This document shows, piece by piece, positions 18,385 through 26,485 of a DNA stretch of 44,424 bases; the stretch's first letter is position 1, and each line of letters begins with the position of its first letter. This DNA comes from Pseudomonadota bacterium (GTDB lineage Bacteria; Pseudomonadota; Gammaproteobacteria; Pseudomonadales; Moraxellaceae): NCBI GenBank assembly GCA_021804485.1, contig JAJZHM010000005.1:1-44424 (forward strand), read 5' to 3'. Both the position numbers and the translations under genes were made by a program. The notes beneath the pieces were generated by a model. That model did not search any database, had not been told where the DNA came from, and saw only the letters and a program-made list of their open reading frames with translations.

Positions 18385-19105
18385 ACCTGTCCTTTGGCTC
18401 GGTGTCGTATCGGTCTTGCCTGAGATGTTTGATGCTTTGGCCAGCTATGGCGTGACTGGGCGGGCGGTGCAAACGGGACGCGTTGTGCTGCATCGCTTTA
18501 ATCCGCGTGATTTTGTGCTGGATGGTTACCGTCGGGTGGATGACCGCCCCTATGGTGGTGGTCCAGGTATGGTTATGATGGCTGAGCCCTTGCAGGCAGC
18601 GATTGCCGCAGCGAAAGCTCAGGCAGCCCGTGATGGTTGCCAGGATGTGCCTGTACTGTGCATGAGTCCGCAGGGACGGGTACTCAGACAGCCCGATGTG
18701 CAGGAGATGGCGTGTCAGCGGGCCTTGATTGTCCTGTGTGGGCGCTATGAAGGTATTGATGAGCGCCTGATCGCCCAAGAAGTTGATGCTGAATGGTCGA
18801 TTGGGGATTATGTGGTGTCGGGCGGTGAACTGCCGGCCATGGTGCTGCTGGATGCCCTGATTCGTTTGCAGGATCATGTGCTCGGAGATGCGGATTCTGC
18901 AGATCAGGATTCGTTCAGCCATGGGTTGCTGGACTGCCCACATTATACCCGCCCCCCTGAATGGGCGGGCATGGATGTTCCGGAGGTGTTACGCTCCGGT
19001 GATCATGCTGCCATAGCGCGCTGGCGCTTTGAACAGCAATGTGAGCGCACTCGTCAGCGAAGGCCAGACCTTTGGGACCTGTGGCGCAAGACGACCGATG
19101 CCTGA
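18371..19105 (+). CDS. trmD: tRNA (guanine-N1)-methyltransferase TrmD
   Basis: TrmD makes m1G37 in tRNAs reading codons that start with C, and so prevents +1 frameshifting. The 244-residue product has the SPOUT trefoil-knot signatures: [12 protein letters not shown] near 55-66, [12 protein letters not shown], and [15 protein letters not shown]. The catalytic Asp region follows ([19 protein letters not shown]). The ATG at 18371 lies inside the rimM 3' end, so translation is coupled. Confidence 0.98.
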   Translation: MSHSEPVLWLGVVSVLPEMFDALASYGVTGRAVQTGRVVLHRFNPRDFVLDGYRRVDDRPYGGGPGMVMMAEPLQAAIAAAKAQAARDGCQDVPVLCMSPQGRVLRQPDVQEMACQRALIVLCGRYEGIDERLIAQEVDAEWSIGDYVVSGGELPAMVLLDALIRLQDHVLGDADSADQDSFSHGLLDCPHYTRPPEWAGMDVPEVLRSGDHAAIARWRFEQQCERTRQRRPDLWDLWRKTTDA

Positions 19106-19204
19106 GGTCATGGTACGGTCGGGGTGATGTACTTCCCCTGTGGAGTATGTCGATGATTCAGCTGCATGCGCCTGAGCCTCTGCAGCATGTTGAGGAGTAC
19201 GATT

Positions 19205-19567
19205 GTGAGTGGTAAGCATCCCCTGATACAGGCGATTGAACAGCGTCAGCTGAAACAGAATCTGCCGTCGTTTGCACCTGGTGATACCGTTGTTGTGCAG
19301 GTCAAGGTTAAGGAAGGTGATCGTGAGCGTTTGCAGGCCTATGAAGGCGTTGTGATTGCGATCAAGAATCGTGGTCTGAACTCCGCATTCACTGTGCGCA
19401 AGATGTCCAATGGTGTTGGAGTGGAACGCTGTTTCCAGACACATTCCCCATTGGTGGATTCGATTGCCGTGAAACGTCGCGGTGCTGTACGTCGCGCCAA
19501 GTTGTACTTTCTGCGTGAACGGACGGGTAAGTCAGCTCGTATCCGTGAGAAGCTGACTGCTCGCTAA
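19205..19567 (+). CDS. rplS: 50S ribosomal protein L19
   Basis: L19 sits at the 30S-50S interface. The 120-residue product shows [28 protein letters not shown], then [14 protein letters not shown] and [18 protein letters not shown]. The start is GTG at 19205 with GAGGAG about 8 bases upstream, and it gives the standard family length. An in-frame ATG at 19166 would add 13 residues with no family support. A 99-base gap after trmD contains no obvious terminator. Confidence 0.97.
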   Translation: MSGKHPLIQAIEQRQLKQNLPSFAPGDTVVVQVKVKEGDRERLQAYEGVVIAIKNRGLNSAFTVRKMSNGVGVERCFQTHSPLVDSIAVKRRGAVRRAKLYFLRERTGKSARIREKLTAR

Positions 19568-19595
19568 GGCTAGTCGCTCCTTGAAGGAAGCAGGA

Positions 19596-20465
19596 ATGGA
19601 CGGCACTGTGCATGCCTTCCTGCTTTATCTTCTTGCTGAAGGATCGGCGGATTTGACCGTCGATGCCTATGGCAGGGATGTACGTCAGGCTGAGGTGTTC
19701 TGTTCCGGTTCACTCGCTCAGGCCTCGGAAGATCAAATTCAGGAAGTACTTCTAACTTATGCACGTTCGGGTCGTTCGGCTCGATCACAGGCCCGTTTTG
19801 TCTCAAGTTTGCGTCGGTTTTTTGGTTGGCTGGTGTTGACCGGCAAGCGCTCCGATGGTCTGGAACGTGTCCTGCAGGCCCCTCACTGGGGCAAACCTTT
19901 GCCACAGACGCTGAGTGAAGAACAGGTCGAACGACTGCTTGCTGCTCCCGATCAATCATGGCTGGGTCAGCGTGACCGGGCCATGCTGGAAGTGCTCTAT
20001 GCCTGTGGATTACGAGTAACCGAACTCGTTGAACTGCGTCTTGCCTCCATCAATCTTCGTCAGGGTGTGGTCCGTGTTCTGGGCAAGGGCAATAAAATGC
20101 GTCTTGTCCCTCTTGGTATGGCTGCCCAGGATGCGGTGCAACGCTTCATGACCGAAGGACGGGCAGTCATGTTGGGCACGAAAATCAGTGATGCCCTTTT
20201 TCCGACCCAAGAGGGTGTTAGCATGACTCGGCAGGCCTTCTGGTACCGCATCAAACATTGGGCCCGTGTTGCCGGTATTGAAACGCCCCTGTCGCCGCAT
20301 ACCCTACGGCATGCATTTGCCACGCATCTGCTCAATCATGGAGCTGACCTTCGGGTCGTACAGATGTTGCTAGGGCATGCGGATCTTTCGACCACGCAGA
20401 TTTATACCCATGTGGCTCAGGCGCGTCTGCAGGCTCTGCATGCCAAACACCATCCTCGTGGCTGA
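19596..20465 (+). CDS. xerD: Site-specific tyrosine recombinase XerD
   Basis: XerD acts with XerC at dif to resolve chromosome dimers at the septum. The 289-residue product carries the full tyrosine-recombinase set: R140 (in CGLRVTEL), K164 (GKGNK), H235-x2-R238 (HTLRHAFATHLL), H261 (LGHADLSTTQ) and nucleophile Y270 (IYTHV). The start ATG at 19596 follows GGAAGCAGGA; a TTG five codons earlier is possible. It lies 28 bases after rplS, as in Pseudomonas-like genomes. The last 134 bases, including the H261 and Y270 codons, overlap the convergent GGDEF gene. Confidence 0.96.
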   Translation: MDGTVHAFLLYLLAEGSADLTVDAYGRDVRQAEVFCSGSLAQASEDQIQEVLLTYARSGRSARSQARFVSSLRRFFGWLVLTGKRSDGLERVLQAPHWGKPLPQTLSEEQVERLLAAPDQSWLGQRDRAMLEVLYACGLRVTELVELRLASINLRQGVVRVLGKGNKMRLVPLGMAAQDAVQRFMTEGRAVMLGTKISDALFPTQEGVSMTRQAFWYRIKHWARVAGIETPLSPHTLRHAFATHLLNHGADLRVVQMLLGHADLSTTQIYTHVAQARLQALHAKHHPRG

Positions 20466-21855
20466 CGATACAGTCACGGCCGGAGTGTTTGGCGGCATAA
20501 AGCGCATCATCGGCGCGTTTATAGGCGGAATCTAGGGTATCTGTGGCCGTGAAGCGGGTAATCCCTGTGCTGAAGGTTACATGCGGCAGGATGGATTGAT
20601 TAGAGAGTTCCCGTGCTAAAGCCAAACGCAGACGTTCGGCAATTCGGGTAGGTTGTTCGTTGTCTTCGGTCAGAATCGCAAACTCTTCACCGCCAAGCCG
20701 CGCAATAATGTCAGACTGGCGCAGGGTGCTGCGCAAAACTTCACTGAACAGGATTAGAACCTGGTCACCGATGTTGTGTCCAAAGCGGTCGTTGATGTTC
20801 TTGAAGTGGTCAATATCCAAGGCAAGCAGGGCAGCGTGAATGCCTGGGTTGCGCCGCATGCGTGCAAGGAGCTGGTCTCCAGTGACGTAAAAATGTCTGC
20901 GGTTGTAGAGACTGGTCAGTGGGTCCTGCTGGACTAAGATAGACAGCTGGTGCGCCTGGTCTTCACGTTCACGCAGCAGGGTTGCCAGCAGTCCTGAACT
21001 AAGCATAACACCCAGGACCAGAAGGTTGATGAACTCAAGCTGGGCATCGACATCACCGAGTTGCTGCAGGGGTGAATGGCCATGATGCATGGCATATTGG
21101 GTAAAGATAAGAAGGACAATGCTGCCGGTCATGGCGCCCAACATTCCCGTGCGGCTGGCCATGAGCAGTGTACCCAGATAGGCTGCAGAAATGATGTGCA
21201 GCAGACCCAGCCAGTCGGCGTTACCCTGAAAGAGCATAAGTCCCAGCCAGACAGCTGCAGCAACCAATCCCAGCAGTTCAAGGGCGCGACGCCACAAAAA
21301 ATGCCGATGAAAGTCACAAAAGGACAAAATGAATGAGGAGATGGCGACTTCACAGGTTGATTGCTCAATCAGCAGGAAATGGTGCAGATCGACGATATCC
21401 TGCCATTCCGGGACTGAGTTGGGTTCAAGAAACCAGAGCATCAAACGGCCAAGCAGTCGTATGGCAGGCTGGAGCACAAGGGCTTCAACCATAATCAGCA
21501 GCAGATAGTCCCGGCTGCGGGCCAGTGCTGGATGAAATCCCAAGGCGCGCAGGACGAGATTACCTAGTGTCATGACCAGTAGATTGGCCAGAGTTGTCAG
21601 CAGGTTGAGAACAGTAGGCAGATGATGGAATGTCCCAAGGCTAAATTGTCCGACCAGAATAACAAGTCCGGCAGGGCGCAGCCCAAGCAAAAAACTACAT
21701 GCCAAGGAGAGTCCTTCGGGCAGGAACAGGTTCTCTGAGACAGCATCATTAATCTGGGATATATCCCAAGAAATTCGGCCAAGCAAGACGTAGAGCATCG
21801 TGAACAAAAACATTGACAGGACAGGTTTGAACCTGATGCGTTCAAGCAAGTTCAT
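20332..21855 (-). CDS. Membrane-anchored diguanylate cyclase (MASE1-like sensor, GGDEF)
   Basis: This 507-residue product has an N-terminal membrane region of roughly eight hydrophobic segments with a MASE1-like block (FLPEGLSLACSFLLGLRPA). A C-terminal GGDEF domain follows: DPLTSLYNRRHF, DIDHFKNINDRFGH, and an active GGEEF motif preceded by RQSD, the I-site. It should make cyclic di-GMP in response to a membrane signal. I chose ATG 21855 because homology and the first transmembrane segment begin there; the same frame is open up to 21987, where it would overlap the divergent TetR start. The last 35 residues after the GGDEF fold are Pro/Ser/Ala-rich and encoded opposite the xerD 3' end. Confidence 0.9.
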   Translation of the reverse strand: MNLLERIRFKPVLSMFLFTMLYVLLGRISWDISQINDAVSENLFLPEGLSLACSFLLGLRPAGLVILVGQFSLGTFHHLPTVLNLLTTLANLLVMTLGNLVLRALGFHPALARSRDYLLLIMVEALVLQPAIRLLGRLMLWFLEPNSVPEWQDIVDLHHFLLIEQSTCEVAISSFILSFCDFHRHFLWRRALELLGLVAAAVWLGLMLFQGNADWLGLLHIISAAYLGTLLMASRTGMLGAMTGSIVLLIFTQYAMHHGHSPLQQLGDVDAQLEFINLLVLGVMLSSGLLATLLREREDQAHQLSILVQQDPLTSLYNRRHFYVTGDQLLARMRRNPGIHAALLALDIDHFKNINDRFGHNIGDQVLILFSEVLRSTLRQSDIIARLGGEEFAILTEDNEQPTRIAERLRLALARELSNQSILPHVTFSTGITRFTATDTLDSAYKRADDALYAAKHSGRDCIVSHEDGVWHAEPADAPEPHGYKSAWSKDPHALATSVRPEGQLHD

Positions 21856-21985
21856 GATGATCCGTATAAGGTTAATGACATGTCCCTTTAGGTAGTTTAT
21901 TTTAACATAGTATACATTCAAGGATTGCAACGAATTTGTTAGTATGTGAGTCTGTTTTTCTTCCAATGGGTCTATTGATTCTTGC

Positions 21986-22711
21986 ATGCCACAGTCCCCG
22001 AATACCGAACATCCCAGTATGCGTGTCAGGCCCAGACAGGAACGCTCACGCGATAAAGTTGACCGGATTCTGATGGCAACAGCTCATGTCCTGGAGCAGA
22101 ATGGGCCTGAGGCTGTGACCATGGCTTCGATTGCCCGGAATGCGGATTTGCCCACACCTACGGTTTATCATTATTTTGCGGACCGGGCTGCTGTTTTTTT
22201 TGCGTTGGCTGAGCGCACCATACAGGCAGTAGATGATGCGCTTATGCAGGAACTGCAGCATCTGGATCCTGGTGCCCCGGATTGGCCCAAACTGATCCGC
22301 GGGCTTTATCAAGGCTATCGACAGGCTGAAGGTTATCGAAGAATTCTGCCACAGTTAAAAGCAACTGCAGGTCTTGAGTCCCTGATGCAGGAATCGAATA
22401 CGCGCACGGCCCGGGTCTTGGAAATGGTCCTAGTGCAGATGGGCCTACCCGCAGAACGGGTCAGACGACTTGGTCTGATGGTCGCTGAACTTGTGCAGCA
22501 AATGCTGGATCAGGCGCTTTGCCTTAATGATGAACAGGAGGCGCAAGCCTGGATTGATGAGCTTGTCGAGATGCTTTCTGCTTTGTCGGAGTACTATTTC
22601 AGGCAGTACACAGGTTCAGGCAGTACCCAGGTTCAGGCAGTAATCAGGTACGTGCGTTCAGGTCTGAAGGACGGCGCTGAAGCTGTTCCAGGTTCAGGTC
22701 GGACTGTTTGA
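21986..22711 (+). CDS. TetR-family transcriptional regulator
   Basis: The 241-residue product has a TetR DNA-binding domain (DRILMATAHVLEQNGPEAVTMASIARNADLPTPTVYHYFADR at about 26-67). The helical regulatory domain ends near LSALSEYYFRQ. After that, the last 35 or so residues come from a 17-bp tandem repeat and from sequence opposite the next gene, so the native end may once have been shorter. The start ATG sits in a GCATGC palindrome without a clear Shine-Dalgarno; an ATG at 22019 is an alternative. It is divergent from the GGDEF gene, which could be a target; that is a positional inference only. Confidence 0.88.
   Translation: MPQSPNTEHPSMRVRPRQERSRDKVDRILMATAHVLEQNGPEAVTMASIARNADLPTPTVYHYFADRAAVFFALAERTIQAVDDALMQELQHLDPGAPDWPKLIRGLYQGYRQAEGYRRILPQLKATAGLESLMQESNTRTARVLEMVLVQMGLPAERVRRLGLMVAELVQQMLDQALCLNDEQEAQAWIDELVEMLSALSEYYFRQYTGSGSTQVQAVIRYVRSGLKDGAEAVPGSGRTV
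22598..22648 (+). repeat. Three tandem copies of a 17-bp unit
   Basis: Units at 22598-22614, 22615-22631 and 22632-22648 read TTCAGGCAGTAcaCAGG, TTCAGGCAGTAccCAGG and TTCAGGCAGTAatCAGG. Because 17 is not a multiple of three, each copy is read in a different frame and gain or loss of one changes the C-terminus of the TetR protein. The last unit also covers the stop region of the convergent gene at 22644-23000. Confidence 0.9.
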
Positions 22712-23000
22712 GCTGCTCATGGACGAGTTTTTGCTGTAGCTGGGCAATCAGGCGCAGGTATGCCTGTTCCCGCCAGCTAAATGCTGCCGTTATAAGGAGC
22801 AAAAGACAGTATCCAGCACTTTCAAGATGCCAACGCCAGTCAATCCAGTTTGGATGCCGATCGAGCAAAACCATATAACCCAGTACAGGAATGAAACCAA
22901 GCGCGAGCAGCAGGCGCAGGATTACGTTTTGGAATCGGGCGGACTGGCGCAGAAACGTCTGCTCGGCGGGACTGAGACTCGGTGTCATTTTTCGGTTCAT
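22644..23000 (-). CDS. Small two-helix membrane protein of unknown function
   Basis: The 118-residue product has two hydrophobic helices, about 25-46 (VILRLLLALGFIPVLGYMVLL) and 62-75 (YCLLLLITAAF). They are followed by a charged, Gln/Leu-rich helix likely to form a coiled coil (about 80-112). I do not recognise the family. Its ATG overlaps the bepA stop (TAATG), so it is translationally coupled to bepA and a role near envelope quality control is a guess. An ATG at residue 5 is an alternative. Its 3' end overlaps the convergent TetR gene by 68 bases. Confidence 0.7.
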   Translation of the reverse strand: MNRKMTPSLSPAEQTFLRQSARFQNVILRLLLALGFIPVLGYMVLLDRHPNWIDWRWHLESAGYCLLLLITAAFSWREQAYLRLIAQLQQKLVHEQLKQSDLNLEQLQRRPSDLNART

Positions 23001-24478
23001 TATCCCCCCTTCAGGTCCTGGTGGCCCAGCATCATTTGCCGCAGCCGAACCTCGAATCGTGCCCTTGTTGGATAGTTGTTACCTGCCGCCTGCAAGCCAT
23101 ACTGCATCTGTTCGATGGCATGCTGGTCATCTCCGTTCAGGTAGTACAGTTCGGCTTTGGCACGAAAGACGCCGATGTTGTCCTTGAGACCGGTAGCAGT
23201 ATCCTGCATGCGGCTCCAGACATCCGGGTCATCCGGGCGTTGTTCGATCATGTTTTCAAGGAGGGGGAGTGCTTTGGCGTAGTTGCCGGCTGCATTGAGG
23301 GCATCGACATCCAGCAGGGTGACGGGAACGCTGTCTGGGCTGATGTCAAGCTCATGGTTGAGCAATAGGAGTGCCTCAGCAGCCTTGTGGTCCTGAATCA
23401 GTAATTCACCGAGCAGATAGACATAGGCAATGCGGTGCGGGTCGCTGCTGATGAGCGAACGTGCCAGCTGTTCAGCAGCATCAAGATGGTTGAGCTTTTG
23501 ATCAAGCTCGGCAGCATAGTAGCGGTTGATCTGTTCACTTTGATCAGGATGCTTGCCAGACAGGTTAAGATGCAGATTATTGAGCGTGGTTTTCGGGTCG
23601 CTGCTGTAAAACGCTTCGCTCCGTACCTTCATAAGTTCGAAATCAATGCTGTCGTCTGGGTAATGGACGTGGAACTGCGCGGCACGCGCTGCTGTGTCGG
23701 CGATACGCTCCGAGGTCAGAGGGTGATCCTGCAAGTAAGCAGGAATGGTCAGGCCGCCTTGGGTGATCTGCATGAGTTTCTGGAAAAAAGCCGGCATGGC
23801 GTTCGGGTCGATATGGGCATTCACCAGTGTCTGCAGGCCGATGCGATCGGCTTCCTGTTCGTACTGTCGGCTGTAGTGCAACTGTTGCTGTGCCAGTGCG
23901 GCCTGGGTCCCGGCGATGGCTCCCATGCCCGGATCACCATAGCTTTTGGAGGACAGAGCTACGGCTGCGGCCAGTGCGGCTAAATACCACCACATGTCAT
24001 GGCGGGTATTTGCCAACATGCGGGCATAATGGCGCTGTTTAAGGTGACCAAGTTCATGGGCAAGAACGCCAGCCAGTTGCGCCTCATTGTCAGCATAAAG
24101 GAACACGCCAACGTTAAAGCCGACAAAGCCACCAGGGACGGCAAAGGCATTGATGTCCGTTGAGTCGATCAATACGATGCTCAGGTCTGGGTGGTTCAAA
24201 GGGGTGTTGAAGGCAAGTCGGTAAAGCAGGTGCTCAAGGTAGTCAGAGACCAGCGGATCCGATAAGGTTGGCACAGAACCCCGAAAACTTCGTTCATACG
24301 CCCGGCCGAGTTTATACTCCTGCTGGGGGCTGATGGATGCAGTCTGATCACCAAGGTCAGGAAGTGTGGTCTCTGCGTCAACCAAGGGAGTCGATGTTAT
24401 CAGGATAGAAAGTAGAACCGGTATCAGGCGTGCCTGTGTTGAACGCAGCAGCGGGACAAGGGATGGCATAATCCACAA
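23000..24478 (-). CDS. bepA: Periplasmic M48 metalloprotease with TPR domain (BepA/YfgC)
   Basis: BepA is a periplasmic chaperone-protease that degrades misassembled LptD and other BAM-associated outer-membrane proteins. The 492-residue product has a signal peptide (hydrophobic core about 18-31, cleavage near VDA). The M48 catalytic domain carries HELGH at 141-145 and the downstream glutamate in YEQEAD (about 207), and a C-terminal half of TPR helices follows. Length matches E. coli BepA (487). An ATG at residue 4 is also possible. It is followed directly by a coupled small membrane protein. Confidence 0.93.
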   Translation of the reverse strand: MWIMPSLVPLLRSTQARLIPVLLSILITSTPLVDAETTLPDLGDQTASISPQQEYKLGRAYERSFRGSVPTLSDPLVSDYLEHLLYRLAFNTPLNHPDLSIVLIDSTDINAFAVPGGFVGFNVGVFLYADNEAQLAGVLAHELGHLKQRHYARMLANTRHDMWWYLAALAAAVALSSKSYGDPGMGAIAGTQAALAQQQLHYSRQYEQEADRIGLQTLVNAHIDPNAMPAFFQKLMQITQGGLTIPAYLQDHPLTSERIADTAARAAQFHVHYPDDSIDFELMKVRSEAFYSSDPKTTLNNLHLNLSGKHPDQSEQINRYYAAELDQKLNHLDAAEQLARSLISSDPHRIAYVYLLGELLIQDHKAAEALLLLNHELDISPDSVPVTLLDVDALNAAGNYAKALPLLENMIEQRPDDPDVWSRMQDTATGLKDNIGVFRAKAELYYLNGDDQHAIEQMQYGLQAAGNNYPTRARFEVRLRQMMLGHQDLKGG

Positions 24479-24687
24479 TCAGGGATGAGTATTGGAGTGC
24501 AATGTTAGCACAGGTGCCTCCCGGCAAGCATGAAATTCAGGTCAAAAACCCGCATAAGGGCTAAAACCAAGCGGATTGAGGAGCAAAGTGCCTTGACCAA
24601 ATCGATTAGAGATTGCAAGATAGTGCCCTTTATGGAAAAGGCTTTGCCTTTTCTAACCTTTCCCGATTCAACTAAGCTGAGGATTCC
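24479..24687. other. Intergenic region between bepA and etfB (divergent)
   Basis: About 209 bases hold the promoters of both divergent genes. A TTGACC at about 24593 could be a -35 for etfB but no good -10 stands at 16-18 bases, so I do not call it. Antisense open frames through here have no support. Confidence 0.4.
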
Positions 24688-25437
24688 ATGAAGGCTCTTG
24701 TCGCGGTAAAGCGTGTTGTCGATTACAACGTGAAGGTACGGGTAAAGTCCGATCATACCGGAGTCGAGTTGACGAATGTCAAAATGGCCATCAATCCGTT
24801 TTGCGAAATTGCGGTTGAAGAAGCCGTTCGTCTGAAAGAGGCAGGTATTGTGACCGAGATTATTGCGGTTACTGTTGGACCTCAGGCTGCCCAGGAACAG
24901 CTGCGCAGTGCTCTGGCCGTGGGTGCAGACCGGGCTATTCTGGTACAGACCGAGGATGAAGCACAGCCTCTGGCTATTGCCAAAATCCTGAAAGCCATCG
25001 TCGATGAGGAACAGCCTCAGGTCATCCTGCTGGGAAAACAGGCCATTGATGGCGATAACAACCAGACGGGACAAATGCTGGCCGCCCTAGGTGGCTACAG
25101 TCAGGGCACCTTTGCGTCCAAACTGACTTTCGTTGATGGCAAAGCCCAGGTCATGCGCGAAATTGATGGTGGTTTGCAGACTTTGTCGCTGACGTTGCCG
25201 GTGGTAGTGACCACGGATCTGCGTCTTAACGAGCCACGTTATACCTCATTGCCAAACATCATGAAGGCCAAGAAAAAGCCATTGGATATCAAGTCACCGG
25301 CAGATTATGGCGTATCGACCACACCAACCATCAAGACTATCAAGGTTGAGCCTCCGCGTGAGCGTCAGGCGGGTGTGATCGTCAAAACTGTTGAAGATCT
25401 GGTCAGCAAGCTCAAGAACGAAGCCAAGGTAATCTGA
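24688..25437 (+). CDS. etfB: Electron transfer flavoprotein, beta subunit
   Basis: EtfB (249 residues) pairs with EtfA to carry electrons from acyl-CoA and other dehydrogenases to ETF:quinone oxidoreductase, feeding the respiratory chain. The start [19 protein letters not shown], the [19 protein letters not shown] block and the AMP-binding [18 protein letters not shown] are characteristic. GAGG lies 7 bases before the ATG. etfA follows after 16 bases with its own strong Shine-Dalgarno. Confidence 0.97.
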   Translation: MKALVAVKRVVDYNVKVRVKSDHTGVELTNVKMAINPFCEIAVEEAVRLKEAGIVTEIIAVTVGPQAAQEQLRSALAVGADRAILVQTEDEAQPLAIAKILKAIVDEEQPQVILLGKQAIDGDNNQTGQMLAALGGYSQGTFASKLTFVDGKAQVMREIDGGLQTLSLTLPVVVTTDLRLNEPRYTSLPNIMKAKKKPLDIKSPADYGVSTTPTIKTIKVEPPRERQAGVIVKTVEDLVSKLKNEAKVI

Positions 25438-25453
25438 GAAAGGAGATGGTACG

Positions 25454-26383
25454 ATGACAATTCTTGTGGTTGCAGAACATAATCAGGTATCCCTGCATCC
25501 TTCAACTCTGAACGCCGTTGCTGCAGCACGTGCGGTAGGTGCTGATATTCATGTGCTGGTCGCCGGTCATCAGTGTCAATCCGTGGCTCAGGCTGCTGCC
25601 CAGGTTGAAGGTGTTGCCAAGGTTCTGGTTGCGGATGCTCCGGTTTATGCCCATCAACTTGCAGAAAACCTGTCTTCCCTAGTGTTTTCCCTAGCTTCTG
25701 CCTATGGCCACATCCTGACGCCCGCAACAACGACAGGCAAGAACTTTCTGCCCCGTGTGGCGGCGTTGCTTGATGTGAACCAGATCTCTGAAATTTCCCG
25801 GGTTGTTTCCCCAGATACTTTTGAACGTCCGATTTATGCTGGCAATGCCATCGCAACGGTGCAGTCAACAGATCGGGTCAAAGTGATTACGGTTCGCAGT
25901 ACGGCATTTGATCCGGTGGCTGCTACGGGTGGCTCCGCCAGCATTGAAACAGTATCCGATACAAGTGACTCGGGTCTCTCCAGTTTTGTCGGGGAAGAAC
26001 TTGCCAAGTCAGAACGTCCTGAATTGACTGCAGCCAAAATTGTCGTGTCCGGTGGTCGAGGCATGGGCAATGGTGACAACTTCAAGATTCTTTATGCGCT
26101 GGCTGACAAGCTGGGTGCTGCGGTTGGGGCATCACGTGCCGCGGTGGACGCAGGATTTGTGCCGAACGATATGCAGGTTGGACAGACTGGAAAGGTGGTG
26201 GCTCCCCAACTGTATGTGGCTGTTGGTATCTCCGGTGCTATTCAGCATCTGGCAGGTATGAAGGACTCGAAGGTGATTGTTGCCATTAACAAGGATGCAG
26301 AAGCACCTATTTTCCAGGTCGCTGATTACGGGTTGGTGGCAGATTTGTTTGAAGCAGTTCCGGCTATGGAAAATCTGGTCTGA
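25454..26383 (+). CDS. etfA: Electron transfer flavoprotein, alpha subunit
   Basis: EtfA (309 residues) holds the FAD that shuttles electrons. The C-terminal FAD-binding half shows [51 protein letters not shown] and the [11 protein letters not shown] / [17 protein letters not shown] signature. The ATG follows AAAGGAGATGG. The operon closes with hairpins at 26394-26425 and 26442-26467. Confidence 0.97.
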   Translation: MTILVVAEHNQVSLHPSTLNAVAAARAVGADIHVLVAGHQCQSVAQAAAQVEGVAKVLVADAPVYAHQLAENLSSLVFSLASAYGHILTPATTTGKNFLPRVAALLDVNQISEISRVVSPDTFERPIYAGNAIATVQSTDRVKVITVRSTAFDPVAATGGSASIETVSDTSDSGLSSFVGEELAKSERPELTAAKIVVSGGRGMGNGDNFKILYALADKLGAAVGASRAAVDAGFVPNDMQVGQTGKVVAPQLYVAVGISGAIQHLAGMKDSKVIVAINKDAEAPIFQVADYGLVADLFEAVPAMENLV

Positions 26384-26393
26384 AATGAGAGTG

Positions 26394-26425
26394 TTCCGGT
26401 CTTGTCTTGAGAGACAGGGCCGGAA
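26394..26425 (+). terminator. Long stem-loop after etfA
   Basis: TTCCGGTCTTGTCT pairs with AGACAGGGCCGGAA over 14 base pairs including two G-U, with loop TGAG. No T-tract follows, so alone it is more likely an RNA-stabilising 3' hairpin; it stands just before a proper terminator. Confidence 0.6.
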
Positions 26426-26441
26426 GTTTGAATACAACTGT

Positions 26442-26467
26442 GGCCTTCTGGCCTTTTTCTTTTTTTT
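26442..26467 (+). terminator. Rho-independent terminator between etfA and tig
   Basis: GGCC-TTCT-GGCC is followed by a long T-run (TTTTTC then eight T) ending at 26467, only 19 bases before the tig start. The stem is short, but the T-tract is strong. Confidence 0.6.
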
Positions 26468-26485
26468 GTTCGTACGAGGAATGTT

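Noticed and set aside
18356-18943. 195-codon antisense open frame in trmD
   Set aside because: Fully opposite TrmD, which has all its signatures.
24505-25074. 189-codon antisense open frame across the etfB start
   Set aside because: Covers the etfB Shine-Dalgarno and N-terminus; no motif.
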